Source: Lachnospiraceae bacterium (GTDB taxonomy: Bacteria; Bacillota; Clostridia; Lachnospirales; Lachnospiraceae). From it: a stretch of 64,000 nucleotides of DNA. The notes beneath the pieces were generated by a model that was given only the letters and a program-made list of their open reading frames with translations, did not search any database and had not been told where the DNA came from. Positions 54,987 through 63,574 of the stretch are shown one piece after another (positions within the stretch are counted from its first letter, which is position 1; each line of letters starts with the position of its first letter). The translations under genes were made by a program, and so were the position numbers. The DNA is taken from positions 124,001 through 188,000 of the forward strand of contig JAGBEO010000003.1 of assembly GCA_017936885.1 (NCBI GenBank). Direction: 5' to 3'.

Positions 54987-56141
54987 ATGGAAGTGTATTT
55001 AGACAACTCTGCGACCACCAGATGCTTCGATGAAGTGGCGCAGTTGATGCATAAGATTATGTGCGAGGATTACGGTAACCCTTCCAGTATGCATCATAAA
55101 GGAGTAGAAGCAGAACAATACTTAAGATATGCCAAAGAGACACTTGCCAGAATTTTAAAAGTAAATGAGAAAGAAATCCTCTTTACCTCAGGAGGTACGG
55201 AGTCTGATAATATTGCGCTGATCGGAACGGCGATGGCAAATCATCGAAGGGGCAGACACCTGATCACGACTCAGATCGAGCACCCCGCGATTCTGCAGAC
55301 GATGTCTTATCTGGAGGATCAGGGCTTTGAAGTGACATATCTTCCCGTAGATCATGAGGGCAGAATCTCTCTGGAGGATTTAGAACGTGCCATAAGACCG
55401 GATACGATATTGGTGTCGATTATGCATACCAATAACGAGATAGGAAGTTTACAGCCGCTTGCGGAAGCGGGTGCCCTGATCAAAAAATGTAATCCGCGTA
55501 CCCTGTTCCATGTGGATGCGGTGCAGGGCTTCGGCAAGTTCCGAATCTATCCGAACAAAATGCATATTGATATGCTTTCGGTCAGCGGGCATAAGATTCA
55601 CGGACCCAAAGGAGTCGGATTCCTCTATATCAAAGAAGGCTCCAAAGTGAATCCGATCATGTATGGAGGCGGTCAGCAGAAGGGAATGCGATCCGGTACG
55701 GAGAATGTTCCCGGTATTGCGGGATTGGCCAAGGCGGCAGAGATGGTCTACGAGAATCTGGACCGTGATATGCAGAGAATGTATGGGCTGCGCGATATGC
55801 TGATCCGCGGTGTAAGCCGGATTGAGGATGTGAAAGTCAACGGCTGCTCGGGCAGCGAGGCTGCGGCACACATTGTGAGCCTGTCTGTCCGCGGCGTTCG
55901 CAGCGAGGTGCTTTTGCATGCGCTGGAAGAACGTGGGATTTATGTGTCTGCCGGAAGCGCCTGTGCATCGAATAAACCCCAGACATCTGCGACGCTCAAA
56001 GCCATTGGTGTAGAAAAAGATTTGTTGGATTCCACAATTCGTTTCAGTTTTTCGGTCTTTACAACAGAAGAAGAAATCCAGTATACTATACAGGCATTGT
56101 GTGAGATGATTCCTATGCTTAGGAGATATACGAGGCATTAG
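54987..56141 (+). CDS. Cysteine desulfurase (NifS/IscS type)
   Basis: PLP enzyme that removes sulfur from cysteine as a protein persulfide. PLP lysine Lys203 in SGHKIHGPKG, active-site Cys326 in GSACASNK. Start ATG 54987 stands 9 bases after AAAGGA; the ATG at 54978 abuts that site. 384 residues. Directly upstream of thiI, the arrangement of Firmicute NifZ-ThiI pairs, so it likely supplies sulfur for tRNA 4-thiouridine rather than general Fe-S assembly (inference). The 205 bases before it hold nothing recognisable. Confidence 0.93.
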   Translation: MEVYLDNSATTRCFDEVAQLMHKIMCEDYGNPSSMHHKGVEAEQYLRYAKETLARILKVNEKEILFTSGGTESDNIALIGTAMANHRRGRHLITTQIEHPAILQTMSYLEDQGFEVTYLPVDHEGRISLEDLERAIRPDTILVSIMHTNNEIGSLQPLAEAGALIKKCNPRTLFHVDAVQGFGKFRIYPNKMHIDMLSVSGHKIHGPKGVGFLYIKEGSKVNPIMYGGGQQKGMRSGTENVPGIAGLAKAAEMVYENLDRDMQRMYGLRDMLIRGVSRIEDVKVNGCSGSEAAAHIVSLSVRGVRSEVLLHALEERGIYVSAGSACASNKPQTSATLKAIGVEKDLLDSTIRFSFSVFTTEEEIQYTIQALCEMIPMLRRYTRH

Positions 56142-56151
56142 AAGTATGAAA

Positions 56152-56210
56152 GGGAATGAAGTTATACTAAGATTGCAAAGAACGCAATCTTAGTATAACG
56201 AAACATTCCC
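56152..56210 (+). repeat. Nested perfect inverted repeat between cysteine desulfurase gene and thiI
   Basis: Outer arms GGGAATG / CATTCCC enclose a 16-bp perfect stem, GTTATACTAAGATTGC at 56161 with its complement ending at 56199, around AAAGAAC. No T run follows. It nearly fills the 87-base gap. Confidence 0.85.
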
Positions 56211-56228
56211 GAAAGAATGGAGAAAAAT

Positions 56229-57407
56229 ATGTTTACAGCTTTTTTGATAAAATATGCCGAGATCGGTGTAAAGGGAAAGAACAGATATTTATTCGAGGAC
56301 GCATTAGTGAAGCAGATTAAATATGCCCTTAAGAAATGTGAAGGCTCTTTTGCAGTACGTAAGACGGACGGACGCATCTATGTGGACGCTATGTCTGAAT
56401 TTGATTTTGATGAGACAGTGGCTAATCTGCAGAAGGTGTTTGGTATTTCCGGTATCTGCCCGGTAGTCTATGTAGAGGACGAGGGATTTGAGAAATTGGG
56501 AGAGACCGTTGTCAAGTATATTGATGATGTGTATCCGGACAAGCATAAGACCTTTAAGGTGGCAGCCAGACGTGCAAGAAAGAATTATCCTCTGAATTCC
56601 ATGGAGATTAATATGGAGATGGGGGGTATTATTTTAGATGCTTATCCTGAGATGAGCGTAGATGTGCATCATCCGGACATCCTTCTGAATATTGAGATTC
56701 GTGACAAGGTATATATTTACTCCGAGATCATTCCGGGACCGGGCGGTATGCCGGTGGGAACGGGCGGCAAGGCTATGCTGCTCTTGTCAGGCGGGATTGA
56801 TTCTCCCGTAGCCGGCTGGATGATTGCGAAGCGCGGTGTGAAAATTGATGCCGTATATTTCCATGCGCCGCCGTATACCAGTGAGCGTGCAAAACAGAAA
56901 GTGGTGGATCTGGCGCGCAAGGTGGCTGCTTATACAGGGCCGATTTATCTGCATATTATTAATTTTACGGATATCCAGCTCTATATCTATGACAAATGTC
57001 CCCATGATGAATTGACGATTATTATGCGGCGTTATATGATGCGGATTGCAGAACATATTGCGAAAGAGACGGAATGTCTGGGATTGATTACGGGAGAGAG
57101 TATCGGGCAGGTGGCTTCCCAGACGATGCACTCTCTGATGGCTACCAATGAAGTCTGCGAACTTCCGGTTTACAGACCGTTAATCGGATTCGATAAAATG
57201 GATATTGTAGATATTTCCGAGAAGATTGACACCTATGAGACATCGATTCTGCCATACGAGGATTGCTGTACGATCTTCGTGGCAAAACATCCTGTGACCA
57301 AGCCGAATCTGAATATTATCAGGAAACATGAGAAAAACTTATATGAGAAGATTGATGAATTGGTGCAGACAGCGCTGGATACGGATGAGTTGATTATTGT
57401 ACAATAG
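56229..57407 (+). CDS. thiI: tRNA 4-thiouridine synthetase
   Basis: Makes s4U8 in tRNA using persulfide sulfur. Ferredoxin-like and THUMP domains (MFTAFLIKYAEIGVKGKNR at the start, then the IRVxGRxYIYSE-type segment), then the PP-loop with SGGIDSP at 187-193 and GESIGQVASQT. The C-terminal rhodanese domain of the E. coli protein is absent, usual in Firmicutes where a dedicated desulfurase is the partner. Start 56229 follows GGAGA by about 6 bases. 392 residues. Confidence 0.95.
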   Translation: MFTAFLIKYAEIGVKGKNRYLFEDALVKQIKYALKKCEGSFAVRKTDGRIYVDAMSEFDFDETVANLQKVFGISGICPVVYVEDEGFEKLGETVVKYIDDVYPDKHKTFKVAARRARKNYPLNSMEINMEMGGIILDAYPEMSVDVHHPDILLNIEIRDKVYIYSEIIPGPGGMPVGTGGKAMLLLSGGIDSPVAGWMIAKRGVKIDAVYFHAPPYTSERAKQKVVDLARKVAAYTGPIYLHIINFTDIQLYIYDKCPHDELTIIMRRYMMRIAEHIAKETECLGLITGESIGQVASQTMHSLMATNEVCELPVYRPLIGFDKMDIVDISEKIDTYETSILPYEDCCTIFVAKHPVTKPNLNIIRKHEKNLYEKIDELVQTALDTDELIIVQ

Positions 57408-57428
57408 GTTCAGGCTAAAGCCTGAACC
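57407..57428 (+). other. Hairpin just after thiI
   Basis: GGTTCAGGCT pairs with AGCCTGAACC, starting at the stop codon. No T run. A similar small stem also ending in CCGCAAG follows the amt stop codon (about 21901-21922). Confidence 0.6.
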
Positions 57429-57488
57429 GCAAGAAGCAACACAGTTGATTCTTGCCGGGTGGATTTGCGTATTGTATTGCGGTATAAC

Positions 57489-57516
57489 AAAAAAGGAACC
57501 GCTTGTCTGCGGTTCC
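57489..57516 (-). terminator. Terminator of the second HPr-like gene
   Basis: On the minus strand GGAACCGC pairs with GCGGTTCC, followed by six T. Confidence 0.9.
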
Positions 57517-57542
57517 GATTTGTTTCTAATGATAAGCGATAC

Positions 57543-57773
57543 TTACATGATGTATGGTTTTAAAGCTTCCATAACTTCATCAGTACCATCTTCAGCATGG
57601 ATGTTCAGATCGATAGGTTTGGATAAATCTAAACTGAAGATACCCATGATAGATTTCGCATCGATAACGTATCTACCGGATACTAAGTCGAAGTCATAAT
57701 CAAACTTTGTAATATCATTTACAAAAGATTTAACCTTATCAATAGAATTTAAAGAAATCTGTACTGTTTTCAT
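57543..57773 (-). CDS. Second HPr-like protein without the PTS histidine
   Basis: 76 residues with an HPr-type fold. The conserved Ser-site helix VIDAKSIMGIFSLDL is intact (Ser41, equivalent to Ser46), but the segment corresponding to the GLHARPA loop reads SIDKVKSFVND, with no His and no RP. Thus it cannot carry PTS phosphate. It could be a substrate of the HPr kinase encoded at 7211 (inference). AAAGGAGG precedes the start. Monocistronic with its own promoter, divergent from mtaB. Confidence 0.85.
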   Translation of the reverse strand: MKTVQISLNSIDKVKSFVNDITKFDYDFDLVSGRYVIDAKSIMGIFSLDLSKPIDLNIHAEDGTDEVMEALKPYIM

Positions 57774-57810
57774 TTAAGAATTACCTCCTTTGATTTTTAA
57801 TACCTTCTGC

Positions 57811-57843
57811 TATAATACTAAATGTTGGAAGAACAAAAGTCAA
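57811..57843. promoter_or_regulatory. Overlapping divergent promoters of mtaB and the HPr-like gene
   Basis: Minus strand: TTGACT (57843-57838) and TAGTAT (57820-57815), 17-base spacing. Plus strand: TATAAT at 57811-57816 with a weak -35 near 57790. The -10 elements overlap, so the two genes may compete for polymerase. Confidence 0.6.
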
Positions 57844-57876
57844 TGATAAAACAATACAAAAAATGCGGGGATTACT

Positions 57877-59184
57877 ATGAAAAGTGTAGCATTACATAAT
57901 CTGGGATGCAAAGTAAACGGCTACGAAATGGACGTTATGCAACAAATGTTACAAGAAAAGGGTTATAAAATTGTACCATTTGATGAACCGGCCGATATTT
58001 ACATTGTAAATACATGTACTGTCACTAATATAGCGGATAGAAAAAGCCGTCAAATGCTTCATCGGGCGAAGAAATTAAATCCGGATGCGGTTGTCGTTGC
58101 GGTCGGATGTTATGTACAGACGGACGAGGCGGGAGTCAGAAAAGATGCGGCGATAGATCTGGCAATCGGAAATAACCGTAAGAAAGATTTGATCTCTATT
58201 TTGGAAAATTATCTGAAACAGCGGGAGTACAGCATAGATATCATCGATATCAACCACACAGATGAATACGAAGAGATGTGCCTGAAGAAAACGGCAGAGC
58301 ATACGCGTGCTTATATTAAAATTCAGGATGGCTGCAATCAGTTCTGCTCTTATTGTATCATTCCTTACGCCAGAGGCAGGGTCAGAAGCCGTAAGGAAGA
58401 GGATATTCTGAGGGAAGTAGAGGGGATTGTGGCAGCAGGATATCAGGAGATCGTGCTGACGGGAATCCATATCAGTTCCTATGGACTTGACAGGGGGAAC
58501 CCGGAGCTTTTGCAGTTGCTGGGGAAACTTCAGGAGATCGCGGGACTTAAGCGTATCCGGTTAGGCTCCTTAGAACCCCGTATTGTCACTGAAGAGTTTG
58601 CAAGGCAGATCAGCGGGATGCCTAAAATCTGTCCGCATTTTCATCTTTCGCTGCAGAGCGGCTGTGACAGTGTGCTGAAGCGGATGAATAGACGTTATGA
58701 CAGTGGGGAATACTTTCACACAACGGAGCTGCTCAGAAAATATTATGATAATCCGGCGATTACAACAGATGTTATCGTAGGTTTTCCCCAGGAAACGGAA
58801 GAGGAATTTAAAGTAACGGAAGCGTTTGTGCAGAAGATAAACTTTTATGAAATGCACATTTTCAAATATTCCAAGAGACAGGGAACTAATGCGGCCGTGA
58901 TGGAAGGGCAGATTACGGAGGCTGAAAAAGGCAGGCGCAGCGCAATCCTGATCGAAGTCGGAAAAAGGATGTCGCATGCGTACCGTGCCGGTTACATAGG
59001 AAAGGAAGCGGAAGTGCTCTTCGAGGATAGGCACGAAATAGAGGGCCACACCTACTGGGTGGGGCATACACCGCAGTATGTCAAGGTGGCGCGGGCGGCT
59101 GACAGCGCTGAAAATCTGAATAACCGGATTGTAACAGGCACTGTGACGGGTTTTTTGGATGATGAAATTTTGCTTATGGAATAG
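57877..59184 (+). CDS. mtaB: tRNA t6A37 methylthiotransferase
   Basis: Radical-SAM methylthiotransferase that turns t6A37 into ms2t6A in tRNA-Lys. N-terminal UPF0004 domain with Cys of NLGCKVN, VNTCTVTN and VGCYVQTD (one Fe-S cluster), radical SAM motif with Cys153, Cys157 and Cys160 in GCNQFCSYC, and a C-terminal TRAM domain. The LGCKVNGYEMD opening and lack of MiaB-type LGCQMN support MtaB over MiaB. 435 residues. Confidence 0.95.
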   Translation: MKSVALHNLGCKVNGYEMDVMQQMLQEKGYKIVPFDEPADIYIVNTCTVTNIADRKSRQMLHRAKKLNPDAVVVAVGCYVQTDEAGVRKDAAIDLAIGNNRKKDLISILENYLKQREYSIDIIDINHTDEYEEMCLKKTAEHTRAYIKIQDGCNQFCSYCIIPYARGRVRSRKEEDILREVEGIVAAGYQEIVLTGIHISSYGLDRGNPELLQLLGKLQEIAGLKRIRLGSLEPRIVTEEFARQISGMPKICPHFHLSLQSGCDSVLKRMNRRYDSGEYFHTTELLRKYYDNPAITTDVIVGFPQETEEEFKVTEAFVQKINFYEMHIFKYSKRQGTNAAVMEGQITEAEKGRRSAILIEVGKRMSHAYRAGYIGKEAEVLFEDRHEIEGHTYWVGHTPQYVKVARAADSAENLNNRIVTGTVTGFLDDEILLME

Positions 59185-59238
59185 ATTGAAAAATCATGCC
59201 GGATAGCATGAATTGATAGAACGTTATCTTTAAAGTGA

Positions 59239-59267
59239 TTGAATTTTGTGTGATGATAGAGTATTAT
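59239..59267 (+). promoter_or_regulatory. Promoter of ireB-ruvX-DUF1292
   Basis: TTGAAT and TATTAT with 17-base spacing, about 56 bases before the ireB start. Confidence 0.6.
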
Positions 59268-59322
59268 GGTAATAATAGGGGTAAATATCATAAACAGAAA
59301 CAATGGATAAGGGCGTGAAACA

Positions 59323-59586
59323 ATGCAGGATTTAGAGAATACACAATTTTTTAGAGTAGAGACGGAACCGGAGACGGGTGTGAAACTGGTACTTGCCACA
59401 GTATATGAAGCATTGACGGAGAAGGGATATAATCCAGTTAATCAGATCGTGGGTTATATTATGTCCGGTGATCCTACTTACATTACGAGCCATAAGAGTG
59501 CGCGAAGCCTGATTATGAAAGTGGAACGTGATGAACTGGTAGAAGAGATGTTAGTGGAATACATTAAGAACTCACTCAAGAAATAG
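59323..59586 (+). CDS. ireB: IreB-family regulatory phosphoprotein (UPF0297)
   Basis: 87-residue cytoplasmic protein. In Enterococcus IreB is a substrate of the PASTA kinase IreK and affects cephalosporin resistance. Conserved blocks: [42 protein letters not shown]. The trio IreB-RuvX-DUF1292 is a conserved Firmicute cluster and is intact here. Confidence 0.94.
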   Translation: MQDLENTQFFRVETEPETGVKLVLATVYEALTEKGYNPVNQIVGYIMSGDPTYITSHKSARSLIMKVERDELVEEMLVEYIKNSLKK

Positions 59587-59608
59587 GAATGCGGAAGAGA
59601 CAGCGCAC

Positions 59609-60043
59609 ATGAGAATTATGGGATTGGATTTTGGTTCCAAGACGGTGGGAGTGGCGATCAGTGATTCGCTGCTGATTACTGCACAGGGAATCGAGATTAT
59701 CAGAAGAAAAGATGAGAATAAGCTTCGGCAGACGTTAGCGCGTATAGAAGAACTGATTGTAGAGTACGAGGTGTCGGAAATCGTGCTGGGACTTCCGAAG
59801 AATATGAATGATACGCTTGGGGAGAGAGCTGAGCTTTCTCTCGAATTTAAGGACAAGCTGGAGAGAAGAACCGGGCTTCCGGTTGTTATGTGGGACGAGC
59901 GACTTACCACAGTTTCAGCGGATAAAGTAATGATGGAAGCGGGAATCCGCAGAGAACACCGCAAAGAATATGTGGACAAGATCGCAGCCGTATTTATTTT
60001 GCAGGGCTATCTGGATTATCGTGGAAGCAAGGAGAAGAATTAA
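59609..60043 (+). CDS. ruvX: Putative Holliday junction resolvase YqgF/RuvX
   Basis: RNase H-fold nuclease, 144 residues. Opens [16 protein letters not shown] with the catalytic Asp; [15 protein letters not shown] and the MWDERLTT motif are present. Family members act on Holliday junctions or in 16S rRNA 5' processing. The next gene starts directly after its stop codon. Confidence 0.94.
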   Translation: MRIMGLDFGSKTVGVAISDSLLITAQGIEIIRRKDENKLRQTLARIEELIVEYEVSEIVLGLPKNMNDTLGERAELSLEFKDKLERRTGLPVVMWDERLTTVSADKVMMEAGIRREHRKEYVDKIAAVFILQGYLDYRGSKEKN

Positions 60044-60298
60044 GTGGAAAAGATTGTATTTACACCGGCAGGAGAAGCGGCTGTAGAGTTTTATGTACTG
60101 GAGCAGACGAGACTGGGCGGTATCGATTATATTTTAGTGACGGATTCGGAACAGGGTGACGGAGAGGCACTGATCCTGCGCGATATGTCTGCGCCGGAAG
60201 AGGAAGAGGCAGTGTACGAGATCGTGACAGACGATGAGGAATTAAACGCAGTAGCGGCTGTGTTTGAAAATATGTTGGAAGATATTGAATTATCGTAA
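60044..60298 (+). CDS. DUF1292 protein (YrzB-like, UPF0473)
   Basis: 84-residue acidic protein of unknown function. GTG start immediately after the ruvX stop with AAGGAGA inside the end of ruvX, so translation is probably coupled. Typical segments: FYVLEQTRLGGIDYILV and an acidic C-terminal helix. Third member of the ireB cluster. Confidence 0.9.
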   Translation: MEKIVFTPAGEAAVEFYVLEQTRLGGIDYILVTDSEQGDGEALILRDMSAPEEEEAVYEIVTDDEELNAVAAVFENMLEDIELS

Positions 60299-60329
60299 AG
60301 AAACAGTTACATATGGAGCAGTGTTAAGC

Positions 60330-60406
60330 GGCTTGCAGATAACAGAAAGCTGGTACCGGGTAGAGACGGGATGTACAGGAGGGTATCAGTACAGTATCGC
60401 AAAGCC
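60330..60406 (+). other. Possible structured leader of the RNase J gene
   Basis: GGCTTGC (60330-60336) can pair with GCAAAGCC (60399-60406) with one bulge, enclosing about 60 bases. A short AACAGA/TCTGTT stem with T run (60411-60426) follows. No known riboswitch was recognised in the 155-base gap. Confidence 0.35.
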
Positions 60407-60453
60407 CCTTGAACAGACTCTGTTTTAACTGAAAGAAAATGGAGGTAGATTTT

Positions 60454-62130
60454 TTGAAGAAAATTGAACAAGGGAAAGCAGCGTCGAAGCTGAAAGTTAT
60501 CCCATTAGGCGGATTGGAGCAGATTGGGCTTAATATTACTGCCTTTGAGTATGAGGATAGTATTATTGTGGTGGACTGCGGTCTGTCGTTCCCGGAGGAT
60601 GAGATGCTGGGAATTGATCTGGTCATTCCTGATATTACCTATCTGAAAGATAATGTGGATAAAGTAAAAGGATTCATGATTACCCATGGACATGAGGATC
60701 ATATCGGGGCATTGCCTTATGTATTGAAAGAATTAAATGTTCCTGTCTATGCGACAAAACTGACGATGGGTATTATTGAGAATAAGTTAAGAGAACATGA
60801 TCTGCTGAACAAGACCAAGCGTAAAGTGGTCAAGTTCGGACAGTCCATCAATTTAGGACAGTTCAGGATCGAATTTATCAAGACCAATCACAGTATCGTG
60901 GACGCGGCAGCGTTAGCGATCTATTCGCCTGCCGGAGTGGTAGTGCACACAGGCGATTTTAAAGTAGATTATACGCCGGTATTCGGTGATGCTATTGATT
61001 TACAGAGATTTGCAGAACTCGGTAAAAAAGGAGTATTGGCACTGATGTGTGATTCTACCAATGCCGAGAGATTAGGATTTACACCTTCCGAGAAAACGGT
61101 CGGCAGAACTTTTGATACGCTCTTTTCGGAACACAAGGATACGAGAATTATCATTGCTACCTTTGCGTCCAATGTGGACAGAGTGCAGCAGATTATCAAT
61201 ACTGCCGATAAATTCGGCAGAAAAGTAGTGGTAGAGGGAAGAAGCATGGTCAATATCATTGATACGGCTTCTACTCTTGGATATTTACAGATCCCTGAGC
61301 ATACTTTGATCGATATCGAACAGCTTAAGGATTATCCGGCAGAGAAAACCGTTATTATTACTACGGGAAGTCAGGGTGAGAGTATGGCGGCGCTCAGCCG
61401 TATGGCCAGCGATACCCACAGGAAAATTTCTATCATGCCGGGAGATACGGTTATCTTCTCTTCCCATCCGATACCGGGTAACGAGAAGGCGGTTACCAAT
61501 GTGATTAATGAATTGCAGATGAAGGGCGCTGATGTTATCTTTCAGGATGTACATGTGTCGGGACATGCCTGTCAGGAAGAAATCAAGCTGATTTATTCTC
61601 TGGTTAAGCCCAAATATGCGATTCCGATTCACGGAGAGTACAAGCACAGAAAAGCGCAGGCCAAAATCGCCGCAGAGCTGGGAATTCCGAAAGACCATAT
61701 CTTTATGCTGCAATCCGGTGATATGCTGGAGATGGATCATGAGAGTGCGCAAGTGAGCGGCAAGGTTCCGGTGGGGGCTATTCTGGTAGACGGACTGGGT
61801 GTTGGAGATGTGGGCAATGTGGTATTGCGTGACAGGCAGCATCTGGCAGAGGACGGTATCCTGATTGTGGTGCTGGCGCTTGATTCCTACAGTGATCAGT
61901 TGGTATCCGGTCCGGATATTGTGTCAAGAGGATTTGTTTACGTAAGGGAGTCTGATGAATTGATGGACGAGGCGCGTCTGTTAGTGAATGAGGCTGTGCA
62001 GAAATGTCTTGATAAAGGACAGGCGGATTGGGGTAAGCTTAAGGCTACAATCAAAGATGTGCTTGGTGATTTTGTGTGGAAGAAAACAAAGAGACGCCCT
62101 ATGATTCTGCCCATCATTATGGAAGTGTAG
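60454..62130 (+). CDS. rnj: Ribonuclease J
   Basis: Metallo-beta-lactamase/beta-CASP ribonuclease with endo- and 5'-3' exonuclease activity in mRNA decay. LKVIPLGGLEQIGLN near the start, metal motif HGHEDH at 78-83, MCDSTNAER, the beta-CASP region with GRSMVNI and TTGSQGE, and VHVSGHA. A TTG start at 60454 is preferred: GGAGGT lies 8 bases before it, whereas the ATG at 60439 overlaps that site. About 558 residues, full length. One homologue only in this window; whether J1 or J2 cannot be said. Confidence 0.94.
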   Translation: MKKIEQGKAASKLKVIPLGGLEQIGLNITAFEYEDSIIVVDCGLSFPEDEMLGIDLVIPDITYLKDNVDKVKGFMITHGHEDHIGALPYVLKELNVPVYATKLTMGIIENKLREHDLLNKTKRKVVKFGQSINLGQFRIEFIKTNHSIVDAAALAIYSPAGVVVHTGDFKVDYTPVFGDAIDLQRFAELGKKGVLALMCDSTNAERLGFTPSEKTVGRTFDTLFSEHKDTRIIIATFASNVDRVQQIINTADKFGRKVVVEGRSMVNIIDTASTLGYLQIPEHTLIDIEQLKDYPAEKTVIITTGSQGESMAALSRMASDTHRKISIMPGDTVIFSSHPIPGNEKAVTNVINELQMKGADVIFQDVHVSGHACQEEIKLIYSLVKPKYAIPIHGEYKHRKAQAKIAAELGIPKDHIFMLQSGDMLEMDHESAQVSGKVPVGAILVDGLGVGDVGNVVLRDRQHLAEDGILIVVLALDSYSDQLVSGPDIVSRGFVYVRESDELMDEARLLVNEAVQKCLDKGQADWGKLKATIKDVLGDFVWKKTKRRPMILPIIMEV

Positions 62131-62162
62131 GATTTGCACATTATACTTAAGGAGGAAACATC

Positions 62163-62495
62163 ATGTCAGACAGCGATATCATGATAGCGACAAAAGAATT
62201 TGCAGAGACGATTCAGAAATCGGATACTTATCAGAAATATTATTATCAGAGGGAAAAGATTAAGCGGCAGCCGGAATTGTACGATAAAGTAAATGAATTC
62301 CGTCAGAGAAATTTCGATTTGCAGAATGAGGTTGATAGTGAGGAATTGTTTGACCGCATGGAAGCTTTTGAGAAAGAGTATGAGAAATTCCGCGAGAATC
62401 CGCTGGTAGATGATTTTTTGAGGGCTGAGCTGGCATTCTGCAGAATGATGCAGGACATCAATGTACTTCTCACGACAGAAATAGACTTTGAGTAA
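62163..62495 (+). CDS. YlbF-family regulator
   Basis: 110 residues, largely helical, of the YlbF/YmcA family. In B. subtilis the Y-complex of YlbF, YmcA and YaaT assists RNase Y. Typical: ATKEFAETIQKSDTYQKYY and a C-terminal ELAFCRMMQDINVLL helix. Its position just after RNase J fits a role in RNA turnover. AAGGAGG ribosome site. Confidence 0.88.
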   Translation: MSDSDIMIATKEFAETIQKSDTYQKYYYQREKIKRQPELYDKVNEFRQRNFDLQNEVDSEELFDRMEAFEKEYEKFRENPLVDDFLRAELAFCRMMQDINVLLTTEIDFE

Positions 62496-62519
62496 AACGC
62501 TTCGGAATGAGGTATGGAT

Positions 62520-62909
62520 ATGAAAGCAAAATTGATTATTGGAGCCACGGTGGAGTTGGTCATTAAAGTGGTTGTGTTTGTAGCCATTGTGATGTTTATT
62601 TTAAACACATCCGTCAAAGCATATGATTATGGATACCGGGTGTTTGCGGAGGAACCTGTCTCTGTGGGAGAAGGCAGAACAATCAGCGTAATCGTGGAAG
62701 AGGCGGACTCTGTTAAGGATGTGGGCGAAATGCTGCAGGAAAAAGGGCTGATCCGGGATGCTAATTTATTTATGGTTCAGGAACTTTTGTCTGAGCAGCA
62801 TGGCAAGATCCGGGCGGGGATCTATGATCTGAATACGTCTATGACGAGCCAGGATATGCTGGCAGTCATGGCAGCAGAAAGTGATACGGAGGAAACCGTA
62901 GAAGAATAG
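62520..62909 (+). CDS. Short MltG/YceG-like membrane protein without catalytic domain
   Basis: 129 residues. Membrane helix about 12-32, then an extracytoplasmic domain with ISVIVEEADSVKDVGEMLQ, KGLIRDANLFM and GKIRAGIYDLNTSMTSQDML, which match the LysM-like N-terminal part of the endolytic transglycosylase MltG. The catalytic YceG domain that normally follows is absent and the gene ends in an acidic tail. Start 62520 follows GAGG by 7 bases. It may be a regulatory or scaffold relative, or a fragment fixed by selection. Role unknown. Confidence 0.78.
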   Translation: MKAKLIIGATVELVIKVVVFVAIVMFILNTSVKAYDYGYRVFAEEPVSVGEGRTISVIVEEADSVKDVGEMLQEKGLIRDANLFMVQELLSEQHGKIRAGIYDLNTSMTSQDMLAVMAAESDTEETVEE

Positions 62910-62924
62910 AAACGGGGGATTATC

Positions 62925-63566
62925 GTGATAGTAGATGAGCGCATGAGTGCATTCATTGATTCTCTGGACGCCGGCAATACTCCTTTTTTGAATGAAATAG
63001 AGCGGGAAGCGAAAGAAACCAATGTGCCGATTATCCGGACGCAGATGCAGAGCCTGATGAAGTTCCTTCTGGCAATGCAGAAACCCATGTCGATTCTGGA
63101 AGTTGGCTGTGCCATTGGTTTTTCTGCTTTGTTGATGAGTGAGTATGCACCGGAAGGATGCAGGATCACAACCATTGAGAAATATGAGAAAAGAATCCCG
63201 ATTGCCAGAGGGAACTTCAAGCGTGCGGGACGGGAAGAAAGCATTACATTGTTAGAAGGTGATGCTGCCGATATTCTGAAAGAGCTTACGGGAACCTACG
63301 ATCTGATTTTCATGGATGCGGCCAAAGGTCAGTACATTCACTTTCTGCCGGATATCCTAAGGCTGATGCCCCGGGGCGGAATCCTTTTGTCAGATAATGT
63401 CTTACAGGACGGGGACATCATTGAATCCCGGTTTGCAGTGACGAGACGAAATCGTACCATACACAGCCGTATGAGGGAGTATTTGTATGAAATAAAGCAT
63501 CATCCCGAGTTGGAAACGGTGATACTGCCGGTGGGTGACGGTGTTACCATTAGTATCAAAAAATAG
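62925..63566 (+). CDS. O-methyltransferase, TrmR (YrrM)-like
   Basis: SAM-dependent class I methyltransferase, 213 residues. LEVGCAIGFSALLM is the SAM loop; DLIFMDAAKGQY carries the metal-binding Asp and LLSDNVLQDG the second. In B. subtilis TrmR (YrrM) methylates 5-hydroxyuridine to 5-methoxyuridine at tRNA position 34, and is followed by U32 peptidase genes involved in the hydroxylation; the same order is seen here. GTG start after GGGGG. Confidence 0.88.
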   Translation: MIVDERMSAFIDSLDAGNTPFLNEIEREAKETNVPIIRTQMQSLMKFLLAMQKPMSILEVGCAIGFSALLMSEYAPEGCRITTIEKYEKRIPIARGNFKRAGREESITLLEGDAADILKELTGTYDLIFMDAAKGQYIHFLPDILRLMPRGGILLSDNVLQDGDIIESRFAVTRRNRTIHSRMREYLYEIKHHPELETVILPVGDGVTISIKK

Positions 63567-63574
63567 GAGAAACG

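Noticed and set aside
60299-60453. Possible riboswitch or T-box before RNase J
   Set aside because: No T-box or known aptamer core was found; only a weak long-range stem, reported as such.
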